A DNA stretch of 64,000 nt from Firmicutes bacterium ADurb.Bin193 (GTDB taxonomy: Bacteria; Bacillota; Clostridia; Monoglobales; Firm-18). The notes under the pieces were generated by a model that was given only the letters and a program-made list of their open reading frames with translations, ran no database searches and had not been told where the DNA came from. Positions within the stretch are counted from its first letter, which is position 1; each line of letters starts with the position of its first letter. This document shows positions 26,573 through 34,896 of the stretch, piece by piece. The translations under genes and the position numbers were made by a program. Where the stretch lies: the NCBI GenBank assembly GCA_002070105.1, contig MWCQ01000003.1, forward strand, positions 1 to 64,000, written 5' to 3'.

Positions 26573-26733
26573 ACAAATTCACTCCCTTTCCCACAAGCTA
26601 ATGCAAAGCATTTAAGGTGCAAACACCTTCCCAATATCCGAGGCGGAATCCATTTTCGACAAAGCGCCTGATTTCTCATTTTTCGAGAAATTCCTATAAT
26701 ATGTAGAAAAACCCATTTTTCTTCTGTGTTTTC

Positions 26734-26798
26734 ATTATAAAATATATATATGCAATTAAGAAGAGTTTTGTAACATTCAGCTTAATAAATGTAATATT
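26734..26798 (-). promoter_or_regulatory. EPS locus promoter with two direct repeats 21 bp apart
   Basis: On the minus strand TTCTTA (26762-26757), 17 bases, TATAAT (26739-26734) form a promoter with a poor -35 box. On the plus strand TGTAACATT (26769-26777) and TGTAATATT (26790-26798) are direct repeats exactly 21 bp apart just upstream. Two-turn spacing next to a weak -35 is the usual layout for LytTR-type activators, and a LytTR gene starts 780 bases away. Confidence 0.5.
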
Positions 26799-26864
26799 TT
26801 AACCAAAAACAATTCGGTACTTGTCATTTCGCAAGAAATCGCAATAATTCTTATTTTGTCCTGA

Positions 26865-27581
26865 CTAAATTCCGTTATAATCAATAAGATACTTGGTATA
26901 ACATGCGAGCGCTTCCTTCTTGCGGCTTTTGCTTATGGGTATTATCGTGTTGTCGGTGAGATATATATTGTTTTCCACGATTGTCCTTATATGCCCCATG
27001 TGAACAAGAAAGCCCTGGTGCACCCTGACAAATCCGTACTGCTTAAGCTTTTCCTCCTCGATTGAAAGCTTGGAGTAAAAATACATCCTTCCGTTTGTCG
27101 TTACGGCACAGACCTGTCTTTTTATGCTTTCAAGATAGAGTATATCGTCAATGTTACATGTTATAATATTCGACTTGGTATGTATGGTGTACCTTTTTTC
27201 GCCCGCAAAGAGTTGCCGAAACGCCTTGTTATATTCCCTGCTTATCTTTTCCTCCGTATAAGGCTTCATAATATAGCGGAAAGCATCAACCTCATACCCT
27301 TCAAAAACGAAATCCATGCTCTGCGAGGTTAAAATAATCAAAACACTGCTGTCAACATTCCTTATCCTTCTTGCCGCTTCTATTCCGTTTACGCTCTCGT
27401 CTTTTATATCTAAAAAAACAATGTCGAACCTTGCGCCCTTCTTTTCATGTGCGACCGCAAGCTCCTCCGGTCTGCCAAAAACCGTAATTCTAATATCCAT
27501 ATAACTTTTATTACCGGTGTTTATAATGTTTTTCAGTAAATCGATATAATAAGCATCGCTATCACATATCGCAATTTTCAT
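26865..27581 (-). CDS. LytTR-family response regulator
   Basis: This 238-residue protein has a receiver domain at about 1-118 (acidic ICDSD pocket, phospho-acceptor Asp in IVFLDIK, Lys in RYIMKPYTEEK) and a LytTR DNA-binding domain at about 130-235 (YLESIKRQVCAVTTNGRMYF; FVRVHQGFLVHMGHIRTI). LytTR proteins bind direct repeats spaced by about two helical turns. No sensor kinase is encoded nearby, so it is an orphan here. It lies between the exopolysaccharide locus and the divergent GH114 gene, and a GTTACA box sits beside its own -35, so autoregulation is plausible. Confidence 0.88.
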   Translation of the reverse strand: MKIAICDSDAYYIDLLKNIINTGNKSYMDIRITVFGRPEELAVAHEKKGARFDIVFLDIKDESVNGIEAARRIRNVDSSVLIILTSQSMDFVFEGYEVDAFRYIMKPYTEEKISREYNKAFRQLFAGEKRYTIHTKSNIITCNIDDILYLESIKRQVCAVTTNGRMYFYSKLSIEEEKLKQYGFVRVHQGFLVHMGHIRTIVENNIYLTDNTIIPISKSRKKEALACYTKYLIDYNGI

Positions 27582-27635
27582 AACATTACTCCCGACAATT
27601 TTTATTCAGCATTTTACACTATTCCCTATCATAGC

Positions 27636-27678
27636 ATTATATACAATTACAACCCAAAAATCAAGTAATTAATGTAAC
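27636..27678 (-). promoter_or_regulatory. Promoter of the LytTR gene with GTTACATTA box
   Basis: TTGATT (27664-27659), 17 bases, TATAAT (27641-27636) on the minus strand. GTTACATTA (27678-27670) lies 5 bases upstream of the -35. Confidence 0.65.
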
Positions 27679-27716
27679 TTTTTTTCGTTTTTTATTGTTT
27701 TGTGCAAAAACGGCTG

Positions 27717-27745
27717 TTGTCTTTTTTTATAAAATAGGATAGAAT
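27717..27745 (+). promoter_or_regulatory. Promoter of the secreted GH114 gene
   Basis: TTGTCT (27717-27722), 17 bases, TAGAAT (27740-27745), divergent from the LytTR promoter. Confidence 0.6.
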
Positions 27746-27809
27746 TAAATATGTTAAGGTTAAAATAATTCCTTTGTACCGTTTACAAAATTCGGCAGGA
27801 GGGATACTG

Positions 27810-29870
27810 ATGAAAAAAGCAGTCATATTCACGCTTGCAATTATGCTTTGCTTTTCGGGTTTTAAAGTAACGGGTGAGGCTGACATTTACGGGATTATGG
27901 AGCAAAGCGTTGTTTTGAAAATCGGAAGCCCTAAGGCTTTTGTAAATATGTCGGAGGTTCCGGTCGACTCGCAAAATCCTTATACCGCCCCCTTTGTATC
28001 GGAGGGAAGGACACTTGTCCCCGTAAGGTTTGTTGCCGAAAGCTTCGGCGCGGCGGTGGACTGGGACGAACACACCCGGATCGTGTCGGTCAAAACAGGC
28101 AGTAAAAGCGTTTTGCTTCCCGTTAATTCGGACAGTATGATTATCAATGAAAAGGTTGTTCCGTTGGATGTCGGCGCATCTCTTGTCGGTGACAGGGCAT
28201 TTATTCCGATAAGAAGGCTTGCCGAGGATGTTCTCGGCAAAAATGTGTTTTACGACAGGGGGCTTATCATAATAGGCGACTCTGTTTCGGGCATTGCACA
28301 GGGAAGTGAGGAGGTCGGGCTTATCCTCGCAATGTTCAAAACTCAAATTCGGGCGCCCTATATGGTTTACTACGGGTCGCTTGACGAGGGAATCATAGAA
28401 ACCGCAAAAACATATAAAATCGTTATACTTCACCCCTCTCAGGCGAGGCTTGAGCGCAATCAGATTATGCGGATTCAGCAGGGTATTAACCCCGACGACC
28501 CGTCGGATGATGTAAAGGTTATCGGTTATATCTCAATAGGTGAGGACACAAGAACAACAGGAATGACACCACAGCAGATGCGGGACGACCCGCGTTTTAC
28601 GGGAGATAAAACAGGTCCAAGGGTTGACCCGCGCGGCGTATTCCCGAACGGTAATCCTAATCTTGCAGGAATAGGCCCAAAGGGTGTTATGTCGGGCGGC
28701 GGCTTTGCCTCATATTACCTTGACGACAACGATTTTGACGGAAACCCCGATTTTAACAGAGCATTCAACGGGGCATTCGTTAACGCCGGCGACCCTGCGT
28801 GGTATGATGCCCTCTCGGCCATGACATTCGATTCAATCGACGGAGTGTACGGACTTCGCGAAATTCTTACCCTGGATTACGGAAGGGGTTTGGGCTGTGA
28901 CGGTGTTTTCCTTGATACCATCGACACCTGTGCTCCGAACTCATACACCGATGCCTCAAGCTTTAATCAGAGTGAGTTTGAATGGACGGCGCCGGGGTTT
29001 TTGGATTTTATAAAAAGGCTAAGAAACGACTATCCCGACAAAATTATTGTTCAAAACAGGGGGCTGTTTTTCTTTAACCCCAACCTTGGACACTACAAAT
29101 ACAATACAAGACCATACATAGATTATCTTATGTTTGAAAGCTTCAGGCTGGATTCGTCGTCAAGCGCGGCGTTTAATCCCTTGTTTTTTGCGGACAACAG
29201 CAATTATTATGCACCGAAAATAGCTGCGGAGGCAAGCCGCCCCGACGGATTTACCGTCCTCGGACTGAGCTATGCCGAGGGTCCTTCCGATATCATCTCC
29301 TCCGACACGCTTTTGGGAAAATCACAAACAGGGTTGGCGCTTTTGCAGGAGGAAATTGAGCTTTATAAAAAATTCGGTTTTATTCCGTATATTACAAACG
29401 GGTGGGTTACTCTTGTCAACAGCTTTGCAAAGCCCTTTATTAATGATAGTGATTTTTCTCCTCCCGCATGGAGCAGTACATGGAACGCAGACAATGTCTG
29501 GCCCGCGGGCATACCCGAACCCCGCGTGGGAGTGCAGTCTGCCACAGGCGGCAAAAACAGCGTTACGCTTTGCTGGGATGTTGCCCTTGATGAAAATCCC
29601 GTAAAGTATTGCGCTTACTATCAGAAAACTCCCTTTGACTTCGATGCCGACCCCAATCTTGAAAAGGCAACAAAGGTTCCTTTGCTTCCGCGGGTCGGAG
29701 CGGCTTACAAAAACGGCACGGGCAAGGACTCTTTTCCCTTTGATGCGACGATAACGGGGCTTGAATCCGACACCCTGTATTACTTTGTTATTAGGGCGCA
29801 TGACGACTCCGCCAACGAAAACGAGGATAAAAACAGAGTTTATAAAACGGTGGTAACACTTAATAATTAG
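27810..29870 (+). CDS. Secreted GH114-like hydrolase with copper-amine-oxidase-like stalk
   Basis: This 686-residue protein has a signal peptide (1-24), a copper amine oxidase N-terminal-like domain at about 40-150 (GRTLVPVRFVAESFGAAVDWDE; AFIPIRRLAEDVLG), a GH114-like TIM barrel at about 165-540 (VIGYISIGEDTRTTG; GCDGVFLDTIDTC; IVQNRGLFF) and a C-terminal fibronectin-III-like domain (SVTLCWDVALDENPVKY). GH114 enzymes cut galactosamine-rich polymers, so this may trim or release the polymer made by the adjacent locus. An upstream in-frame ATG at 27774 is unlikely because GGAGGG precedes the ATG at 27810. The stalk domain probably holds it in the wall. Confidence 0.8.
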   Translation: MKKAVIFTLAIMLCFSGFKVTGEADIYGIMEQSVVLKIGSPKAFVNMSEVPVDSQNPYTAPFVSEGRTLVPVRFVAESFGAAVDWDEHTRIVSVKTGSKSVLLPVNSDSMIINEKVVPLDVGASLVGDRAFIPIRRLAEDVLGKNVFYDRGLIIIGDSVSGIAQGSEEVGLILAMFKTQIRAPYMVYYGSLDEGIIETAKTYKIVILHPSQARLERNQIMRIQQGINPDDPSDDVKVIGYISIGEDTRTTGMTPQQMRDDPRFTGDKTGPRVDPRGVFPNGNPNLAGIGPKGVMSGGGFASYYLDDNDFDGNPDFNRAFNGAFVNAGDPAWYDALSAMTFDSIDGVYGLREILTLDYGRGLGCDGVFLDTIDTCAPNSYTDASSFNQSEFEWTAPGFLDFIKRLRNDYPDKIIVQNRGLFFFNPNLGHYKYNTRPYIDYLMFESFRLDSSSSAAFNPLFFADNSNYYAPKIAAEASRPDGFTVLGLSYAEGPSDIISSDTLLGKSQTGLALLQEEIELYKKFGFIPYITNGWVTLVNSFAKPFINDSDFSPPAWSSTWNADNVWPAGIPEPRVGVQSATGGKNSVTLCWDVALDENPVKYCAYYQKTPFDFDADPNLEKATKVPLLPRVGAAYKNGTGKDSFPFDATITGLESDTLYYFVIRAHDDSANENEDKNRVYKTVVTLNN

Positions 29871-29901
29871 CACCGAATTTTCACAAAAGGCATATTAGAT
29901 T

Positions 29902-29944
29902 AAAACGGCTGTATTTTCATTGAAGAAAATACAGCCGTTTTTTA
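29902..29944 (+). terminator. Rho-independent terminator after the GH114 gene
   Basis: Perfect 17-bp stem (AAAACGGCTGTATTTTC and its complement) with a 6-base loop and a T-run. Confidence 0.9.
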
Positions 29945-29974
29945 TGCGGTTTTAACCGGAAAGCAGCCTAAAAA

Positions 29975-30045
29975 TTACATTATAAATCCCGTTTCTTACA
30001 TTTTTGTTGAATTTTTTTGACAATGAATTAGAATAAGCATGTAAT
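29975..30045 (+). promoter_or_regulatory. NHL surface-protein promoter with 21-bp-spaced TTACATT repeats
   Basis: TTGACA (30017-30022), 17 bases, TGTAAT (30040-30045). Upstream, TTACATT occurs at 29975-29981 and again at 29996-30002, exactly 21 bp apart in direct orientation. Confidence 0.6.
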
Positions 30046-30072
30046 AAATGGTATTAAGCAGGGAGGGTTTAT

Positions 30073-32400
30073 ATGAGGAGGGCACTCAAGTCTTTTGTAG
30101 CTTCAACTTTAGTTTTGAGCATCTTGTTTATCAATGCCGCGGCGTTTGCCGAACATGAAATTTCGAATCACTATTCCGATTATGCAGCCTACATAAAAAA
30201 GGGCATCAGCTTAAGCGGAACAGGCGCAATTAACGGGGACGCGCTTTCGGCGGAGGGAAATATAAGTCTTACCGTATTCGACGATTCAAATATAATCGAC
30301 GGCACTCTGTATCATAAACACGATGCGATGATAGCCCTTTGCGAAAGTTCACAGATTAAAATGGGAACCGTTTCATTTGACAGTATTGCGTACAGTGCGC
30401 CCGTACCGAGCTTTCCTTCAACCCCTGTCATAAACAATTACGGCGGAACGCTTGTCTGCCCGTGGTACCCCGCTGTTACCATTTCACAAAGTACAAGGTA
30501 TGACAGCCTGACAATAAGCGGCGGTATAACGATTGATACCGGAAGCTCGGATATAATAATAACCACCGACTATCTTACTCTTTCGGGCGGGTATATTAAC
30601 CTTGACGGGTCGGGAGATCTTTACATATTTGTTAACGAAAGCATCAGCATTACAGGCTCGTTTAAATTCAACGAATACGGTAACAGCGACAGAGTTCATA
30701 TACTCGTAAAAAAAGGCGATGTGAATATCAGCAATTACATTGTTTTAAACGGCAATATATATATGGAGCAGGGGAATATATCCTTCCTTTTCGGCGGTTC
30801 GAAAATAAACGGCAACATCGTAGCAACGGGTGACGCGGTCAGCATTGCCAACGAAGCACAGATAACCGGTATTGTGTATGCACCGAATGCCCATATCTAT
30901 ATAACATCGTCGGCACTTGTCACAGGCGTTATGGTAGGTAACAGCCTTGATATAACGGGTCATGCCGATATTGACTACAGTAAGAAAACGCTTTGCATTC
31001 CCGACTTCGGGATTGAGCCTACTCCCACACCATCACCAACACTAACACCTTCGGAAGAGCCGACACCAACTCCCGAACCTTCGGAAGAACCCACACCGAC
31101 ACCGACTCCTTCGGAAGAGCCTACACCGACTCCCGAACCTTCGGAAGAGCCAACAACAACTCCCGAACCTTCCGAAGAACCTACACCGACTCCCGAACCT
31201 TCGGAAGAGCCCACACCGACACCGACCCCTTCGGAAGAGCCTACACCGACTCCCGAACCTACATGCAGTCCGGACCCCGGTGACCCTTCCGACCCGATAT
31301 TCAGCTCTTTACAATACACCGCAGAAACCTTTGCGGGAACGGGAATAGCGGGCTTTAACGGGGATAACGGAAGCATGTCGCCGAGAACACACGCCTCGGC
31401 AACCGATGCAGAGCTTTATCACCCCAGAGGTCTTGCGATTGATGCAAACGGAAGCCTTTACATAGCAGACGAGAGAAACGGCGCGGTAAGAAAGGTTTCA
31501 AACGGCTCAATGACAACCGTTACGGGTAACGGAATTGAAAACGGTTACACATCATCGGACTATACGGGACCCGCTTACGGGCAGGGAATGTATGAGCCCA
31601 TGGCGGTAGCGGTAAGCTCATGCAATTTGCTTTACTTTTTGGATACCGACCACCACATAGTAAGAATGATAGACGAAAACGGGAACCTTAAAACCGTTGC
31701 GGGCGTTTTGGAAATCGGTTCCGCGGGCGGGTACTCGGACGGAGGGGGAGTTGCCCTAAACGCAAAGTTCAACACTCCTCAGGGTATAGCCGTTGACAGT
31801 TTTGGAAATATCTATGTCGCCGATACCAACAATCATATTATAAGAAAAATAACCAAAAACGGCGAGATAATAAACATAGCGGGACAGCCCGGCGTCGGCG
31901 CATTTTCGGGCGACGGCGGCAAGGCAACAGACGCAAGGCTTAACAGACCTATGGGACTTGCCACAGACAGTGAGGGAAACCTGTACATCGCCGACACGCA
32001 TAATCACCGAATAAGAAAAATTAACCTTTCCACAGGTATTATTACAACCGTTGCGGGCAGCGACCGTCTTCCGACAAACAGTGCTACAGCTGACGGAATC
32101 GGAGACTACGGCACTGCAACCTCTGCCGCACTTTTCTTCCCGCATGATGTTGCGGTTGACGCTGCGGGCAACATCTATATAGCGGACAGCCAGAACCACA
32201 GAATCAGAAAGGTAATAAAGTCGTCGGGCAAGATTGTTTCAATCGCGGGCGACGGCTACGGCGGAACCGCCGCAAACAGCGGAGCCGCAACATCGATAAG
32301 GCTTAACCATCCAAAGGGTGTGGAGGTTGACGAAAACGGCTGTGTTTATATTTCAGACACTCAAAACAATGTTATAAGAAAGCTAATCCCTAATATTTAA
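30073..32400 (+). CDS. Secreted surface protein: polymer-forming-like, PT-rich linker, NHL propeller
   Basis: This 775-residue protein has a signal peptide (1-27, ending AAAFA), a beta-solenoid-like region at about 40-310 resembling bactofilin/polymer-forming surface modules (ISLSGTGAINGDALSAEGNIS; KINGNIVATGDAV), a Thr-Pro-Ser-Glu repeat linker at about 317-400 and a C-terminal NHL beta-propeller with at least five copies of the GxxxIYxADTxNHxIRKI motif (for example GNLYIADTHNHRIRKI). NHL propellers are interaction platforms. There is no SLH or sortase signal, so anchoring may depend on the solenoid part. It is likely co-regulated with the c-di-GMP genes through the TTACATT boxes. Confidence 0.78.
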   Translation: MRRALKSFVASTLVLSILFINAAAFAEHEISNHYSDYAAYIKKGISLSGTGAINGDALSAEGNISLTVFDDSNIIDGTLYHKHDAMIALCESSQIKMGTVSFDSIAYSAPVPSFPSTPVINNYGGTLVCPWYPAVTISQSTRYDSLTISGGITIDTGSSDIIITTDYLTLSGGYINLDGSGDLYIFVNESISITGSFKFNEYGNSDRVHILVKKGDVNISNYIVLNGNIYMEQGNISFLFGGSKINGNIVATGDAVSIANEAQITGIVYAPNAHIYITSSALVTGVMVGNSLDITGHADIDYSKKTLCIPDFGIEPTPTPSPTLTPSEEPTPTPEPSEEPTPTPTPSEEPTPTPEPSEEPTTTPEPSEEPTPTPEPSEEPTPTPTPSEEPTPTPEPTCSPDPGDPSDPIFSSLQYTAETFAGTGIAGFNGDNGSMSPRTHASATDAELYHPRGLAIDANGSLYIADERNGAVRKVSNGSMTTVTGNGIENGYTSSDYTGPAYGQGMYEPMAVAVSSCNLLYFLDTDHHIVRMIDENGNLKTVAGVLEIGSAGGYSDGGGVALNAKFNTPQGIAVDSFGNIYVADTNNHIIRKITKNGEIINIAGQPGVGAFSGDGGKATDARLNRPMGLATDSEGNLYIADTHNHRIRKINLSTGIITTVAGSDRLPTNSATADGIGDYGTATSAALFFPHDVAVDAAGNIYIADSQNHRIRKVIKSSGKIVSIAGDGYGGTAANSGAATSIRLNHPKGVEVDENGCVYISDTQNNVIRKLIPNI
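31047..31262 (+). repeat. Tandem Thr/Pro/Glu-coding repeat
   Basis: Imperfect tandem units of about 27-36 bases (CCTTCGGAAGAGCC, ACACCGACTCCCGAA) encode TPSEEPTPTPEP blocks. This is a low-complexity linker inside the NHL surface protein and is prone to length change by slippage. Confidence 0.9.
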
Positions 32401-32414
32401 TATTTTTACTCCAA

Positions 32415-32457
32415 GCAAAGAGAGCTGGAAGGGCTGGTTCCGAAAGCTCTCTTTTGC
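32415..32457. terminator. Bidirectional terminator between convergent genes
   Basis: GCAAAGAGAGCT pairs with AGCTCTCTTTTGC (one bulge); a T-rich tail follows on the plus strand. It separates the NHL gene from the convergent PBP gene. Confidence 0.75.
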
Positions 32458-32478
32458 ATTTTTTGTTTTTAATACGGG

Positions 32479-34860
32479 TTACTCCCCTATATAATCCCCC
32501 TCATACCACTGACCCGACATAACTTCGCCGCTTGCCCATCTGAAGGTTCCGAATCCGTGAAATTTTTCGTTAAGCCACTGCCCTGTATATGAGTTTCCGC
32601 TTATCCACTCAAATGTTCCTTCTCCGTTAAACTTTCCGTCTTTAAACTGTCCCGTATACCTGTCGCCGTTTTGCCAGAGATATGTCCCGAAGCCGTTTAT
32701 TTCGTCATTTCTGAACTCTCCCTTATAGCTGTTGCCGGTTGCACACAGCAAAATGCCCTCACCCTCACGCATATTCCCCGAAAAATATCCGCAATACCTG
32801 TCGCCGTTGGGATAAATCATAACCCCGTAGCCCTCTGCTTTGCCGTCTTTAAGCTCGCCTTCATAAATCCTTTTGTCCGGGAAGGTAATGGTTCCTCTGT
32901 TTTCATCGCGCCTGCTCCACGAAACATCAGGAAAATCCCTGTACGGCAGGTCGCGGTGGATTATATCCATAGCCTTTTTCCATATAACCGCCGCGGGATT
33001 GGGCCGCCCCGCAAGAAGCCGCTCCATCGGCTTTGGAGTGTCATACCCGAACCATACCGCACCTACATAGTAGGGAGTATAACCCACAAACCATCTGTCC
33101 TTGTCGTCAGAGGTTGTTCCTGTTTTCCCCGCCGCAGGCATCTTGACGGAAAGCCGCGCGGCAGTGCCCGTACCGCTTTTTACGGCGGCGGACAGCATCT
33201 GTGTCATATAATAAGCGGCCTGTTCCCTTATCGCAACATGGGATTCGGGGTTTTGTCGATTGTCGAATATCACCTCGCCGCTGTGTGCCACTACCTTTGA
33301 ATAGGTGTGCGGCTTAATATAAATACCCCTGTTTATAAAAGGCACATACGCCGCCGCCATCTCCTGCACGGTTACTCCGTCAGTAAGCCCGCCGAGAGCA
33401 AGCGAGCTGTAATTTTTGTCGCTGTACTCCTTTCCGTCCCGAATTTCCTTATCGGCAAGTGTGGTAATACCCAAATTATTTTCAAGAAAAGAAAATGAAC
33501 GCTCAATGCCCACAAGCGCCAAAACCTTAACCGCAACAACATTTATGGACTGCTCGACGGCTTTTTGTACCGTTACGCTGCCGCGATAGCCCTTGTACCA
33601 GTTTCGGGGTGTCCACCCGCCCACAGTATACGGTGCGTCGGTCAAAACAGATTTCGGCGTTATAATCGCATGGTCTATGGCAGGCGCATAAACCGAAATC
33701 GGCTTAATTGACGAACCGGGCTGGCGTACGGTCTGTGTCGCCCTGTTAAGCGTAAGCATACCCTTTTTCTCGCCCCGTCCGCCGACAATCCCCTTCACCT
33801 CGCCCGAATACGGGTCGATAACAATCATTGCGGCATTGGTCTTATCACCCGAGGCGTCATCGGGAAAATTTTTATCATCGGCAAAAACCTTTTCCAAAGC
33901 CTCCTGAACGCCCATATCAACCGTAGCGTAAATTTTCAGCCCTCCGGTATATATCAGCTTTGACGCCATTGCCCTTGTGTACCCCTTTTTGTTTTGAAGG
34001 TCGTCCATTACATCGGCAACAACCTGGTCTATAAAATAGCCGCATTTGTTGTAATCCCTCTGCTGTGACTCCTTTGTAAATGTTAAAACCTCGGAAATCG
34101 CATTGTCATACTCCTCACGGCTTATGTATCCGTTCTTCAGCATTTCGGACAGAACAATCTCTTTTTTAATCCTGTTTTCATTCTCGTTAATAAAGGGATT
34201 ATACCTTTGCGGAAGCTGTGTAATCCCCGCAATAGATGCCGCCTGCGCAAGCGACAGCTCCGACACATCCTTGCCGAAATAGCTGTATGCCGCCGCCTGA
34301 ACTCCGTAAGCGCCCTCTCCGAAAAAAACGGTGTTGAGATAAAGCTCCAAAACCCTTTGCTTTCCGATCTGCCTCTCAAGCCTGAAGGCAAGCCACATTT
34401 CCTGTATCTTTCGCTTTACCGTAATTTCGTCGTTTTGCGTAAGATTTTTCACAAGCTGTTGTGTAATCGTGCTCCCTCCGAAGGATGTTTCCCCTCGAAA
34501 GATATAGTCAAAAGCGGCATGCAAGGTTCTTTTTATATCAATGCCGTTGTGTCGCCAATACCTTTTATCCTCAATTGAAATAATCGCGTTTTGCATATCG
34601 GACGGAATATCGGATAGCGAAACCCAAACCCTGTTCTTGCCGTCATGAAGCTTTATGAGTATTTCTTCACCCTGCCCCTGTGGCGCTGTCGCATATATAA
34701 ACGATGTAAAGTCAAGCGAAAGCTCCTCTATATTCAGCTTGGGGGCTGTCCTGATACAATTTATAAGGAGGATACCACCGCAAAGCATAAGCATGGTAAA
34801 GCCGAAAAGAACATAGCATGCGGCAACGAAAGCCTTGTTTTTATACAGTAAGGCAAGCAT
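32479..34860 (-). CDS. Class A penicillin-binding protein with C-terminal MORN repeats
   Basis: This is a 793-residue bifunctional murein synthase. It has a membrane anchor at about 10-33, then a GT51 glycosyltransferase at about 60-235 (SIEDKRYWRHNGID with catalytic Glu; FGGSTITQQLVKNL). The transpeptidase at about 300-600 has the nucleophile box GSSIKP, SIN (EQSINVVAVK) and KTG (PAAGKTGTT). Residues about 655-793 are six MORN repeats (GDRYTGQFKDGKFNGEGTF and similar). Class A PBPs commonly end in a disordered or PASTA/Fn3 tail; a MORN tail is not a standard architecture. All catalytic residues are present. AAAGGAGGGGG precedes ATG. The MORN part probably targets the enzyme to a wall site. 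Confidence 0.92.
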   Translation of the reverse strand: MLALLYKNKAFVAACYVLFGFTMLMLCGGILLINCIRTAPKLNIEELSLDFTSFIYATAPQGQGEEILIKLHDGKNRVWVSLSDIPSDMQNAIISIEDKRYWRHNGIDIKRTLHAAFDYIFRGETSFGGSTITQQLVKNLTQNDEITVKRKIQEMWLAFRLERQIGKQRVLELYLNTVFFGEGAYGVQAAAYSYFGKDVSELSLAQAASIAGITQLPQRYNPFINENENRIKKEIVLSEMLKNGYISREEYDNAISEVLTFTKESQQRDYNKCGYFIDQVVADVMDDLQNKKGYTRAMASKLIYTGGLKIYATVDMGVQEALEKVFADDKNFPDDASGDKTNAAMIVIDPYSGEVKGIVGGRGEKKGMLTLNRATQTVRQPGSSIKPISVYAPAIDHAIITPKSVLTDAPYTVGGWTPRNWYKGYRGSVTVQKAVEQSINVVAVKVLALVGIERSFSFLENNLGITTLADKEIRDGKEYSDKNYSSLALGGLTDGVTVQEMAAAYVPFINRGIYIKPHTYSKVVAHSGEVIFDNRQNPESHVAIREQAAYYMTQMLSAAVKSGTGTAARLSVKMPAAGKTGTTSDDKDRWFVGYTPYYVGAVWFGYDTPKPMERLLAGRPNPAAVIWKKAMDIIHRDLPYRDFPDVSWSRRDENRGTITFPDKRIYEGELKDGKAEGYGVMIYPNGDRYCGYFSGNMREGEGILLCATGNSYKGEFRNDEINGFGTYLWQNGDRYTGQFKDGKFNGEGTFEWISGNSYTGQWLNEKFHGFGTFRWASGEVMSGQWYEGDYIGE

Positions 34861-34896
34861 GTATCCCCCTCCTTTCCCCCCAAAGTTAAATACTTT

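Noticed and set aside
26573-26864. c-di-GMP riboswitch before the GGDEF/EAL gene
   Set aside because: I looked for the conserved GCAAACC/GACGCAAAGCC and GGTAGCCGGGTTACCG parts on the minus strand and did not find them.
31018-31265. CRISPR-like regular repeats
   Set aside because: The repeats are in frame inside a secreted protein, encode a Thr/Pro/Glu linker, vary in unit length and have no unique spacers.
30975-31376. 133-codon minus-strand frame opposite the Thr/Pro/Glu repeat
   Set aside because: The Gly/Val/Ser repeat composition is simply the antisense of the linker repeat.
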